A DNA stretch of 64,000 nucleotides from Pseudomonas sp. KBW05 (lineage in GTDB: Bacteria; Pseudomonadota; Gammaproteobacteria; Pseudomonadales; Pseudomonadaceae), in contig NZ_QAJM01000019.1 in assembly GCF_003852405.1 (NCBI RefSeq), positions 62,001-126,000 of the forward strand, read 5' to 3'. Both the position numbers and the translations under genes were made by a program. Position 1 is the first letter of the stretch. Each line of letters begins with the position of its first letter. Under the pieces are notes generated by a model. The model saw only the letters and a list, made by a program, of their open reading frames with translations, ran no database searches and had not been told where the DNA came from. Positions 7,633 to 15,560 of this stretch are shown here, piece after piece.

Positions 7633-10083
7633 ATGACTGACCGCGACGGCGGCGCCGTGCCTGGCGTTTCACCACGCCCGGCACCTTATATTCTGGCGGG
7701 GCTGGCCCTGGCGTTGGGCAGTGCACTGCCCATGGGAGAGGCACGGGCCCATGATGACCTGATCGCCGGCTCCTTCGACCCCCAAACCCTGTCGAGACGC
7801 GGCATCGACCCGGAACTGGCCAACCTGCTGCTGGAGGCACCGCGCTTTGCCTCGGGCCGGCACGCCGTCAACCTGAACGTCAACGGCCAGCGCCGTGGCC
7901 GGGTGGATGTGACCTTCGAGCCACAGGGTCGCTTGTGTTTCAACCGCACACTGCTGGATGCCGCAAACCTGATCGTGCCCGATGACGACGGCCCCCCGAC
8001 CTGCCATCGCTTTACCGAACGCTTCCCGCAGACCGTGATCGAGCAAGACCCCGCCAGCCTGAGCCTGGCCCTGGTCGTACCGACCGACGCCTTGCGCCCA
8101 GCGCAACAGGACATCTCCGGCTACCAGACCGGCGGCTTTGCCGGCCTGCTCAACTACGACCTGACCGGTCTCTACAACGAGTTCGGCGACAGCACTAGTC
8201 GCTTCGGTTCGGCCAATACGGAAGTGGGTTTCAACGCCGGTGATTGGATCGTGCGCAGCCGCCAGGTAAAGACCTGGCAGGACAGCCGCTCGCGCACCAC
8301 GCACCTGGACGCCTACGCCCAACGCACCTTCGCTGAACAGCGGGCAGTGTTGCAGGCGGGTCAGATCAGCCTCTACAACCCGGTACTGGCCGGCACGCAG
8401 ATCACCGGTGCCCAGGTGCTGACCGAAACGGCGCTGCAGGACCAGAACCAGGGTGCAACCATTACCGGTATCGCCAACAGCCCGGCCCAGGTGGAGGTAC
8501 GCCAGAACGGCGCACTGATCCACTCAACCGTGGTACCCGCCGGCCCATTCGCCCTGACCGATGTGCGACGCTTGAACAGCCGCGCCGACGTGGAAGTCAC
8601 GGTCAAGGAAACCACCGGCGAGGAGCGCCGCTTCACCGTGCCCGCCGGCATGCTCGGCCTGGGATTGCCGGCGCCAGGCTATTCGATGGCCGCCGGCCGC
8701 GTGCGCCAGATTGGCAACAGCGACGGCAAGGAGCCTTGGGTAGTCAGCGCCGGCTGGAGCGGCACGGTGCACCCGCAAGTCAGCGTGGGCGGTGGGGTGC
8801 TGATGGCCGATGCGTATCGTGCCATTGGCGTGAACCTGGGTTGGCTGCCCTGGCAGGACAGCCAGTTGCAGTTCACCACCCAGGCCGCCGAGGCCAGCCG
8901 CGAGGGGCGTGATCGCGGGGTACAGACCGACCTTTCCTGGTCCCAGCGCCTGAACGACAGCTGGTCGCTGAGTACCAGCGGCTCGTGGCGCTCCCAAGGC
9001 TACCGCGACCTGGAAGACTCCACCTACGTCGGCAACAGCCACGACCAGCAGCGTTCGCGTTACCGCGACCAGCAAAGTTTCACCGCGTCGTGGGCACATC
9101 CGACACTGGGGGCGTTCAGCGCCGGCGTCTCGCGGACGGCGTCGTACAACGGTGAGAGCAGCAGCCGTGCGCTCGCCTCCTGGGGCAGCAGTTTTGGCCG
9201 GGTGACCGTGTCGGCGAGCGCCGAGTGGCAAGTGGGGGGGCGCCAGCAGAACGACAACAGTGTCTACCTGAACCTGAGTGTACCGCTGGGCGAAAGCCGT
9301 CGAGGACGTGCCTGGGCTCGCCACACTGGCGGTGAACATCGACTTGGCGCAGGGGTAAGCGAGCAACTCAACGACCAGCTCAGCTACCGGGTGGGGGTGG
9401 AACGCGACAGTCGCGACCGCGAGGTGGAGTCGTCGCTCGGCGTATCGGCCTTGCCGTGGTACAGCCAGCTGGACTTCAACTACACCCGCAGCGACGACGA
9501 GCGCTCCAGCTACCAGGGCGGAGCTCGTGGCGGCGTGGTGGTGCATGGCGAGGGCGTGACCTTCTCGCCCTACCCGGTGCGCGACACCTTCGCCGTGATG
9601 TCGGTGGGCGAGATGTCCGGGGTCAAGGTCAGCACCCCTAGTGGCCCGGTCTGGACCGATTGGCAAGGCCAGGCCGTGGTGCCGCAGGTCAGCGCCTATG
9701 GCCGCAGCCCGGTGGAAGTACAAACCCGCTCGCTGCCGCGCAATGCCGATATCCACAACGGCCTGGCGGTGATCTCCGCCGGGCGCGGGGCGGTGGACAA
9801 GGTGCAGTTCGGCGTGGCCCTCACCCGCCGTGCGTTGCTCAACATCACCACCGACAGTGGCCAGCCAATCCCAAGGGGCGCCACCGTCAGCACCGCTGAA
9901 GGTGAGTTCGTCACCCTGGTGCAGGAAGGCAGCCAAGTGTTCCTGCCCGATGTGCTGGACCCGCGCCCGCTCTGGGTGAAGCCGCCGGGACAGCCCCGCT
10001 GCCGCCTGGAGTTCCAATTGCCGGAAAACGCCGACCCCGAGGTGTATTTCGAAACCGCACCGGCCCGGTGCCACCCGTCATGA
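7633..10083 (+). CDS. Outer-membrane usher (PapC/FimD-like)
   Basis: About 816 residues, the normal usher size. After the signal peptide (ends near G-E-A-R-A) come the periplasmic N-terminal domain (about 30-125; R-F-A-S-G-R-H-A-V-N-L-N-V-N-G, and the two-cysteine segment around C-F-N-R and T-C-H-R-F), the beta barrel starting at G-L-L-N-Y-D-L-T-G-L-Y, and an inserted plug region (S-P-A-Q-V-E-V-R-Q-N-G and G-P-F-A-L-T-D-V). Further Y/W-rich barrel strands and a C-terminal domain ending with a cysteine pair near 790-815 follow. It forms the pore through which chaperone-bound subunits leave. I use the ATG at 7633; GTG codons at 7588 and 7621 are alternatives and none has a strong ribosome site. 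Confidence 0.92.
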   Translation: MTDRDGGAVPGVSPRPAPYILAGLALALGSALPMGEARAHDDLIAGSFDPQTLSRRGIDPELANLLLEAPRFASGRHAVNLNVNGQRRGRVDVTFEPQGRLCFNRTLLDAANLIVPDDDGPPTCHRFTERFPQTVIEQDPASLSLALVVPTDALRPAQQDISGYQTGGFAGLLNYDLTGLYNEFGDSTSRFGSANTEVGFNAGDWIVRSRQVKTWQDSRSRTTHLDAYAQRTFAEQRAVLQAGQISLYNPVLAGTQITGAQVLTETALQDQNQGATITGIANSPAQVEVRQNGALIHSTVVPAGPFALTDVRRLNSRADVEVTVKETTGEERRFTVPAGMLGLGLPAPGYSMAAGRVRQIGNSDGKEPWVVSAGWSGTVHPQVSVGGGVLMADAYRAIGVNLGWLPWQDSQLQFTTQAAEASREGRDRGVQTDLSWSQRLNDSWSLSTSGSWRSQGYRDLEDSTYVGNSHDQQRSRYRDQQSFTASWAHPTLGAFSAGVSRTASYNGESSSRALASWGSSFGRVTVSASAEWQVGGRQQNDNSVYLNLSVPLGESRRGRAWARHTGGEHRLGAGVSEQLNDQLSYRVGVERDSRDREVESSLGVSALPWYSQLDFNYTRSDDERSSYQGGARGGVVVHGEGVTFSPYPVRDTFAVMSVGEMSGVKVSTPSGPVWTDWQGQAVVPQVSAYGRSPVEVQTRSLPRNADIHNGLAVISAGRGAVDKVQFGVALTRRALLNITTDSGQPIPRGATVSTAEGEFVTLVQEGSQVFLPDVLDPRPLWVKPPGQPRCRLEFQLPENADPEVYFETAPARCHPS

Positions 10084-10094
10084 GGAGTCCAGTC

Positions 10095-11222
10095 ATGGGC
10101 CTGAAACACCTGCTGTATCCTTTGGTCCTGGTGATGAGTGCCGGTGCCTGGGGGGCGGACGAATGCCAGCTCAACCTCAGCCAGGCAGAGCTGGACTTCG
10201 GCCTGATGAACCGCGCCACGGCCTTGGCCCCGGCGGCGGAGCGATGGCTGGGAGAGCGGCGGATCAGTCTCACGCTGAACTGCCCGCACCCCAGCGATCT
10301 GAGCCTGTTCTATCGAGGGCCCGGCGCCGGGCCCGAGCGATTCCGCTTTACCGAGCGCGGCACTTACGGTTTGCGAGTCAGCGATGCGGTGCTGGATGGT
10401 CAGGCGGTGGAGCTTGGCCAGATTGCGGGCCCGGGCCAGGCGCCCTCCACGGCCGGCGCGCAACTGCCTTGGCCGCCGGACCATGGCGTCGTGCCGATGC
10501 GGGGTGGCGTCGTGGTAACGGGGCGCAACCTGTCATTGCAGATCGACGCCAGCGCCTGGGCCAGCGAGGCGGCCACACAGGTGCGCGACGCCGTGACCTG
10601 GGACACCGCCGGGCTGTTCGAGGCCCTCGCCGCCGGGCGTTCGCGGGAACTGCGTCTATTGGCACGCTTTGCTCCTGCAGCCTGTACGCCCACCTTGTCC
10701 AATGGCGGCCATGTGGAACTGGGCAAGCTGTCAGTCAGCGACCTGAGCATGGACAAAGACACCGCCCTGGCGCCAAGGGCGCTATCGCTCAGTGTCATCT
10801 GCGATGGGCCCACGGCATTCGCCTTACGCATGCAGGACAACCGCCAGGGCTCTGCCACCGGTATCGCCGATGAAAGCGCCTACGGGCTGGGCCTGGACGC
10901 CCGACAGCAGAAAATCGGGCGTTACCGGCTGCTGTTCGATCCGACCCGGATCACGGCCGACAGCTCAGGCCCGGTTTTTTCCACCGACTCCGCCAGCGGT
11001 GACCTGCCCTGGAGCAGTGCCAGCGCGCGCATCGCGGCAGTCGGTGCCAACCGCTACCTGGGCTTCAGCGCCACCTCCGGCAGTACCAGCGGTCCCAGCG
11101 CGATTCAGAACCTCAATGCCACGCTGAGCCTGGAGGCCGTGATCGCCCCCCTGGGCTCGCTGGACCTGGGCCATGAGGTCCGCCTGGACGGCTCAGGCAC
11201 CCTCGAAATCATCTATCTATAG
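10095..11222 (+). CDS. Two-domain DUF1120 protein, candidate tip adhesin
   Basis: A 375-residue exported protein starting at the ATG at 10095 behind TGAGGAG; the usher stop lies 12 nt upstream. After a signal peptide (ends A-G-A-W-G-A) comes a 170-residue N-terminal domain opening E-C-Q-L-N-L-S-Q-A-E-L-D-F-G with a second cysteine in L-N-C-P-H. It ends near R-E-L-R-L-L-A-R-F, where a complete DUF1120 domain begins: A-P-A-A-C-T-P-T-L-S-N-G-G, V-I-C-D-G, D-N-R-Q-G-S-A, Y-G-L-G-L and the end G-S-G-T-L-E-I-I-Y-L. A lectin-like domain plus a pilin domain is the plan of FimH-type tip adhesins, so I infer a tip protein. The N-terminal domain's ligand is unknown. Confidence 0.78.
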   Translation: MGLKHLLYPLVLVMSAGAWGADECQLNLSQAELDFGLMNRATALAPAAERWLGERRISLTLNCPHPSDLSLFYRGPGAGPERFRFTERGTYGLRVSDAVLDGQAVELGQIAGPGQAPSTAGAQLPWPPDHGVVPMRGGVVVTGRNLSLQIDASAWASEAATQVRDAVTWDTAGLFEALAAGRSRELRLLARFAPAACTPTLSNGGHVELGKLSVSDLSMDKDTALAPRALSLSVICDGPTAFALRMQDNRQGSATGIADESAYGLGLDARQQKIGRYRLLFDPTRITADSSGPVFSTDSASGDLPWSSASARIAAVGANRYLGFSATSGSTSGPSAIQNLNATLSLEAVIAPLGSLDLGHEVRLDGSGTLEIIYL

Positions 11223-11231
11223 GTACGCGAA

Positions 11232-11849
11232 ATGAAACCCTTGCTGATCTCCCTCGCTGTCTTTACCTGGGTCAACACAGCCCAGGCAGCTTCCGGTATT
11301 GACCTCAATGTCACCGGCCTGGTCACCCCCAGTGCCTGTGAACCGAGCCTGTCCAATGGCGGCCTGTACGACCTGGGCAAAATCGCCGCCAGCGAGCTGA
11401 AGCTCGATACACCTACCGCTCTACCGCCCCACAGCCTGCAACTGGCGATCAACTGCGAAGCCTCCACCCTATTGGCCCTGGAACCCCGGGACAATCGTCT
11501 GGGTTCCAGTTATGCCGGCGATCAGAGTTTCAAGTTCGGCCTGGGGTTGATCAATGGCGTCACCCGGTTGGGCTCCATGACATTGAGCGTCTACTCAGTG
11601 GTGGCCGACGGCGTCCAGATGCACCCCATCGGCTCCAGTGGCCCCGCTTCGTGGGCACCTGTGAGGTTGCTGTCGCCGCACTTTCTGACCGCATTCACCC
11701 CCACCCAGACGGTGCCGGTGCCTGCACCGATAAAGCTACTGACAGCATCCCTGTCCATCGAGCCCAGCATCGCGCCGGCCAATACGCTGCCCCTGGCCGA
11801 GGAGATTCCCATCGACGGGTCCATGACCCTGACCATGAAGTACCTATAG
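11232..11849 (+). CDS. DUF1120 protein, predicted chaperone-usher subunit (paralogue 6)
   Basis: A 205-residue exported protein, 9 nt after the two-domain gene. The signal peptide ends N-T-A-Q-A. The mature sequence starts I-D-L-N-V-T-G-L-V-T-P-S-A-C-E-P, then G-G-L-Y-D-L-G-K-I, second cysteine in I-N-C-E-A, D-N-R-L-G-S-S, F-G-L-G-L and the ending E-E-I-P-I-D-G-S-M-T-L-T-M-K-Y-L. A short GGTACGCGAA before the ATG serves as a weak ribosome site. It belongs to the same operon and is inferred to be a fibre subunit, perhaps an adaptor given its place after the candidate tip protein. Confidence 0.8.
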   Translation: MKPLLISLAVFTWVNTAQAASGIDLNVTGLVTPSACEPSLSNGGLYDLGKIAASELKLDTPTALPPHSLQLAINCEASTLLALEPRDNRLGSSYAGDQSFKFGLGLINGVTRLGSMTLSVYSVVADGVQMHPIGSSGPASWAPVRLLSPHFLTAFTPTQTVPVPAPIKLLTASLSIEPSIAPANTLPLAEEIPIDGSMTLTMKYL

Positions 11850-11859
11850 GAGTTGAACC

Positions 11860-12501
11860 ATGAAAACGTTGCTGATTGCAGTGGCCGGGCTTGCCTATGT
11901 CATACCCGCCCATGCCGGCTTTACCGCCGAACTGACCGTCGGCGGCCTGATCACGCCCATGGCCTGCACCCCGGTGCTGTCCGGCGGTGGCTTGATCGAC
12001 TTCGGCAAGATTTCCCAGCAGGACCTCAACCAGGCCACGGGCACCCGGCTGCCACTCAAGTCCTTGACCCTGACCGTCAGTTGCAATGCCCCCGGCCGCT
12101 ATGCCCTGCGCATGGCCGACAACCGAGACGGCACGGCCCACGTCAACAGCGAGATCTACTACGGCCTGGGCCTGGACAGCGCAGGCAACCGGATTGGCGT
12201 GTACTCGGTCAAATTCGACCCCAAGCAAACCGTGGCCGACGACTTGGCAGTGGCCTATGGCACCGAGTCGACCACCGGCGGCGTGGCCTGGCGTACGTCC
12301 AATACCAACCCCATCGACATCGGTTCACGCAGCTTGCTGGGCTTTACCGATGTGGCGGGCAGCACCGCCGGGCCTTCGGCCATCCGGAACCTGACAAGTA
12401 CCTTGACTCTGGAAGCGGTTATCAATGCCAGGCAGAACCTGGAACTGAGCGTAGAGACACCCATGGACGGCTCCGCGACGCTGGAAGTGGTGTACCTGTA
12501 A
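11860..12501 (+). CDS. DUF1120 protein, predicted chaperone-usher subunit (paralogue 7)
   Basis: Last gene of the fimbrial operon, 213 residues, with the signal peptide MKTLLIAVAGLAYVIPAHAG and a clear AGGAG ribosome site. Family marks: E-L-T-V-G-G-L-I-T-P-M-A-C-T-P, G-G-L-I-D-F-G-K-I, second cysteine in V-S-C-N-A, D-N-R-D-G-T-A, Y-G-L-G-L, and E-T-P-M-D-G-S-A-T-L-E-V-V-Y-L. Its middle (K-F-D-P-x-x-T-V-A-D and the L-G-F-x-x-x-x-G-S-T-x-G-P-S-A-I-R-N-L block) is closer to the C-terminal domain of the two-domain protein than to paralogues 2-5. The stop codon directly touches the stop of the convergent MFS gene. Confidence 0.8.
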   Translation: MKTLLIAVAGLAYVIPAHAGFTAELTVGGLITPMACTPVLSGGGLIDFGKISQQDLNQATGTRLPLKSLTLTVSCNAPGRYALRMADNRDGTAHVNSEIYYGLGLDSAGNRIGVYSVKFDPKQTVADDLAVAYGTESTTGGVAWRTSNTNPIDIGSRSLLGFTDVAGSTAGPSAIRNLTSTLTLEAVINARQNLELSVETPMDGSATLEVVYL

Positions 12502-13755
12502 TCAGACCTTTTCGCTGGTGACGCCGACGTACCCGGCGCGACCCGCCCCGCAACCCGTGACAATCGCACCGACGCCGATCACCGCGAAAACCCAACCGGT
12601 GGCTCCCCAGCCACCGGTCCAGTCATGCAGGACGCCTACCGCCAGCGGCCCCATGGACGCCAGGGTGTAGCCGAACCCCTGGGCCATGCTCGACAGGTTG
12701 GCCGCCACACGGGAGTCCCGTGAGCGCAGCACGATCAAGGTCAGCGCCAGGCTGAAGGTGCCACCCTGGCCCAGGCCAAGCAGAATCGCCCAACCCCACA
12801 GCCCTTCGATGGGCGCGTACAGACAACCGAACAAACCGCCGAGGGTCAGCAGCATCACCACCACGATGGCCAGGCGCTGGTCCTTGCCACGGGTGGCCAG
12901 CCACGGCGCGGCGAGGGAGCTGATCAACTGCACGATGATCGAACCCGACAGCGCCAACCCCGCCTGCGTGGCACTCAGGCCGCGGCCGATCAGGATGGAC
13001 GGCAGCCAGCCAAACACGATGTAGGCCAACGACGATTGCAGGCCCATGTACAAAGTGACTTGCCAGGCCAGCGGATCACGCAGCAACCCTTTCACGCGGT
13101 AGGCAACCCGGTGAGTACCCTGTTTGTGCCCGACCTGAGGCAGCCAGAACAACGCCGCTACCACGGCAGGCACAATCCAGAATCCCAGGCCGATATTCCA
13201 ACTGTCATCGAAATACTGGCTCAGGGGCACCGTCGCCCCTGCCGCCACCGCCGCGCCCAGGCACAGGGCCATGGTGTAGACACCGGTCATGGTGCCTGCC
13301 TGCTTGGCGAAATCTCGCTTGACGATGCCCGGTAGCAACACGCCGATGATGCCGATGCTGGCGCCTGCGATCAGGCTCCCGGCGAACAACCCTGCCTCGC
13401 CAAACGAGCTGCGCAGGATGATGCCTGTGGCCAGCGTGAGCAGAATCCCCAACACCACCCGCTCCGCCCCAAAACGTCGCGCGAGGATTGGCGCCAGCGG
13501 CGCGAACAGCCCCAGGCACAGCACCGGCAAGGTGGTCAGCAAACCGGCCTTGGCCGCCGACAGTCCCAGGCTGTCGGACACTTTGCTGAGCAGCGGCGAA
13601 AGACTCGACAGCGCCGGACGCAGGTTCATTGCCACCAGGACCAGTCCCACGATCAACAACCACGGGCGGTTCACCACTGGCGGGAGGTGTTCCACCACTT
13701 CGTCGTCGGCTTCGGCGTCGATCAACAGTTCTTCAAGCTTGGTTTCAGAGGTCAT
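12502..13755 (-). CDS. CynX/NimT-like MFS transporter
   Basis: A 417-residue inner-membrane protein with about twelve hydrophobic segments after a 30-residue acidic N-terminal tail. The first segment, V-A-M-N-L-R-P-A-L-S-S-L-S-P-L-L, is characteristic of the CynX/NimT branch of the major facilitator superfamily, whose named members are a cyanate carrier and a 2-nitroimidazole exporter. The substrate cannot be deduced, and no cyanase gene lies nearby. It is convergent with the fimbrial operon with no spacer, so the two transcripts must overlap unless termination happens inside coding sequence. The divergent neighbour is mqsRA. Confidence 0.85.
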   Translation of the reverse strand: MTSETKLEELLIDAEADDEVVEHLPPVVNRPWLLIVGLVLVAMNLRPALSSLSPLLSKVSDSLGLSAAKAGLLTTLPVLCLGLFAPLAPILARRFGAERVVLGILLTLATGIILRSSFGEAGLFAGSLIAGASIGIIGVLLPGIVKRDFAKQAGTMTGVYTMALCLGAAVAAGATVPLSQYFDDSWNIGLGFWIVPAVVAALFWLPQVGHKQGTHRVAYRVKGLLRDPLAWQVTLYMGLQSSLAYIVFGWLPSILIGRGLSATQAGLALSGSIIVQLISSLAAPWLATRGKDQRLAIVVVMLLTLGGLFGCLYAPIEGLWGWAILLGLGQGGTFSLALTLIVLRSRDSRVAANLSSMAQGFGYTLASMGPLAVGVLHDWTGGWGATGWVFAVIGVGAIVTGCGAGRAGYVGVTSEKV

Positions 13756-13892
13756 GGATCAAACGCCGGCAGAGGGATGGGCGCTTGCCCTGATCACTGG
13801 TTGAAAAGTCCCACAGCCTATTCGGACGCGCCTACAAGAGCAACGCACTAGGTTTTTTAAGCGGTAAATGGAGCAGTATTTTCGATTGGTAA

Positions 13893-13913
13893 AATTACCC
13901 TTTGAGGGTAATT
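13893..13913. promoter_or_regulatory. Palindromic operator upstream of mqsRA
   Basis: A perfect inverted repeat, AATTACCCT-TTG-AGGGTAATT, with 9-bp arms and a 3-bp spacer, centred 29 nt before the mqsR start. MqsA of E. coli binds AACCT-N3-AGGTT palindromes in its own promoter; this site has the same arm spacing and a related core (ACCCT-N3-AGGGT). It is best read as the autoregulatory operator of the mqsRA pair. Confidence 0.65.
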
Positions 13914-13931
13914 ATTGGATTCAGGTGTCTT

Positions 13932-14242
13932 ATGGAAAAGTACACACCTCATTACGATTTGGCGGTGATAAAGGCGGATGTGAGGCGGCTGGGGAGAAGC
14001 GCCTTTACACAGTCAGCACAAAAGTGCGGTTGGGAACTGCGCTTCAGCATCGAGCAAATGCAAGACGTCATTTATGAGTTACAAAACTGGATGCTGTACA
14101 AATCGATGACCACTTATGGGGACCATCGAGTCTGGCAGGCGTGTACCACACCCACTCGAAAGGCCGGGAGATTTACATCAAGGTGACTTACCGCGCAGAC
14201 GGTAGGCCACCGGTGATCTCCTTCAAGGAGAAAAGCCAATGA
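13932..14242 (+). pseudogene. mqsR: mqsR toxin gene disrupted by a one-base deletion
   Basis: The reading frame from the ATG at 13932 gives M-E-K-Y-T-P-H-Y-D-L, then W-M-L-Y-K-S-M-T-T-Y-G-D-H-R-V-W-Q, matching the MqsR mRNA interferase (E. coli has Y-K-S-M-T-T-Y-S-D-H-T-I-W-Q-D-V-Y). After W-Q at 14138 the frame breaks and stops at 14186. From 14141 another frame continues V-Y-H-T-H, then E-I-Y-I-K-V-T-Y and V-I-S-F-K-E-K, the correct MqsR C-terminus, ending at 14242 with an ATGA overlap with mqsA. Between them stands GC where GAC (the conserved Asp) is expected, so one base is missing at about 14139-14140. The toxin lacks its catalytic C-terminal strands (the K-x-T and F-K-E-K region) and is probably inactive, unless this is a sequencing error. 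Confidence 0.85.
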
Positions 14243-14733
14243 AAGAACCAGAGCTTTGCTATATCTGCGGCGCACCCGACGCACTGCACTACTTCGAGGG
14301 TCGCAGTGAAACCATTAGTGTCAAAGGCATGGAGCGTCGGGTGGATAATCTTTCCGGCTGGGAATGTCATGTATGTGGAGACGGCTTTTGGGATCCGGAT
14401 ACAGATAGCGCCGACCGTTTTGGAGAAGCGGGCGATGAACTCGTCGTTGCAGCCCGAAAAATGATCGGCACAGAGATGAAGCGCATCCGCCGCAAACTGC
14501 ACCTTACTCAGAAAGAGGCCGTGGAGATGCTCTCCGGTGGCGGTCACAACGCCTTCTCACGTTACGAACGCGGTGAACTGCCTGCCCCCAAAACCTTGGT
14601 GTTACTGATGCGCTTGCTGGATCGTCACCCGCATTTGCTGGCGGACGCAAAAGCCTTGGCAGAAGGCGCCGATTTGCGCGGCGCCTTTACCTACACAGTG
14701 AACAGCGACGCTGAGGCACTCAAAGCATCCTAG
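14239..14733 (+). CDS. mqsA: MqsA antitoxin
   Basis: A 164-residue antitoxin and DNA-binding repressor. The N-terminal zinc domain has two C-x-x-C pairs (C7/C10 and C43/C46), and the C-terminal helix-turn-helix reads L-T-Q-K-E-A-V-E-M-L then N-A-F-S-R-Y-E-R-G, the diagnostic MqsA recognition segment. It would bind the MqsR toxin through the zinc domain and the upstream palindrome through the helix-turn-helix. E. coli MqsA has 131 residues; here about 30 extra residues follow the usual end (after L-L-D-R-H-P-H-L-L). The gene is intact although the toxin gene before it is frameshifted. Start and toxin stop overlap by 4 nt. Confidence 0.92.
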   Translation: MKEPELCYICGAPDALHYFEGRSETISVKGMERRVDNLSGWECHVCGDGFWDPDTDSADRFGEAGDELVVAARKMIGTEMKRIRRKLHLTQKEAVEMLSGGGHNAFSRYERGELPAPKTLVLLMRLLDRHPHLLADAKALAEGADLRGAFTYTVNSDAEALKAS

Positions 14734-14741
14734 CCCCAAAA

Positions 14742-14770
14742 AATAAACCCGGCGCCAGGCCGGGTTTATT
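14742..14770. terminator. Bidirectional intrinsic terminator between mqsA and aapP
   Basis: AATAAACCCGGC (14742-14753) pairs perfectly with GCCGGGTTTATT (14759-14770) around a 5-nt loop. The A- and T-rich ends provide a U-rich tail on either strand. It sits between convergent mqsA and aapP, so it can serve both. Confidence 0.85.
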
Positions 14771-14784
14771 TGTTCACACATCGA

Positions 14785-15549
14785 TCAATGCAGAATCTGG
14801 CTCAAGAACAATTTGGTCCGGTCATTCTGCGGGTTGTCGAAGAAGTCATTCGGCGCCGCCTGCTCCACGATCTCGCCCTTGTCCATGAAAATCACACGGT
14901 TGGCCACGGTGCGCGCAAAGCCCATTTCGTGGGTCACGCACAACATGGTCATGCCGTCTTCGGCCAGGCCGATCATGGTGTCGAGTACTTCCTTCACCAT
15001 TTCTGGGTCGAGTGCCGAGGTCGGCTCATCGAACAGCATGATTTTCGGCTTCATGCACAGCGCCCGGGCAATCGCCACACGCTGTTGCTGACCGCCAGAG
15101 AGCTGGCCCGGAAACTTGTGAGCCTGCTCCGGGATGCGCACGCGCTCCAGGTAGTGCATGGCGATTTCCTCGGCCTTGCGCTTGGGCATCTTGCGCACCC
15201 ACATCGGCGCCAACGTGCAGTTCTGCAGGATGGTCAGGTGCGGGAACAGGTTGAAGTGCTGGAACACCATGCCGACTTCGCGGCGGATCGCTTCGATCTG
15301 CTTGAGGTCGTTGGTCAGCTCCACACCGTCCACCACGATGCGGCCCTGCTGGTGTTCTTCCAGGCGGTTGAGGCAGCGGATGGTGGTGGACTTGCCCGAA
15401 CCGGACGGTCCGCACAGCACGATACGCTCGCCCTGCTTGACGTTGAGGTTGATGTCTTTCAACACGTGGAACTGGCCGTACCACTTGTTGACGCCCTGCA
15501 TCTGGATAATGCCTTCAGGGCTCACAGGCTGTTTGATTGCTTCGCTCAT
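14785..15549 (-). CDS. aapP: General L-amino acid ABC transporter, ATP-binding protein AapP
   Basis: A 254-residue cytoplasmic ABC ATPase. It has Walker [10 protein letters not shown] (47-55), the Q-loop V-F-Q-H-F-N-L-F, signature L-S-G-G-Q-Q-Q-R, Walker [13 protein letters not shown] and the H-loop T-H-E. It drives uptake through AapQ/AapM. The family is the polar amino-acid group (GltL/GlnQ-like), and the operon context (a large AapQ and AapM pair plus AapJ) makes AapP the better name. The start has TTAGGAG upstream. It is the last gene of aapJQMP and is followed by a strong terminator. Confidence 0.93.
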   Translation of the reverse strand: MSEAIKQPVSPEGIIQMQGVNKWYGQFHVLKDINLNVKQGERIVLCGPSGSGKSTTIRCLNRLEEHQQGRIVVDGVELTNDLKQIEAIRREVGMVFQHFNLFPHLTILQNCTLAPMWVRKMPKRKAEEIAMHYLERVRIPEQAHKFPGQLSGGQQQRVAIARALCMKPKIMLFDEPTSALDPEMVKEVLDTMIGLAEDGMTMLCVTHEMGFARTVANRVIFMDKGEIVEQAAPNDFFDNPQNDRTKLFLSQILH

Positions 15550-15560
15550 AACAACAACTC

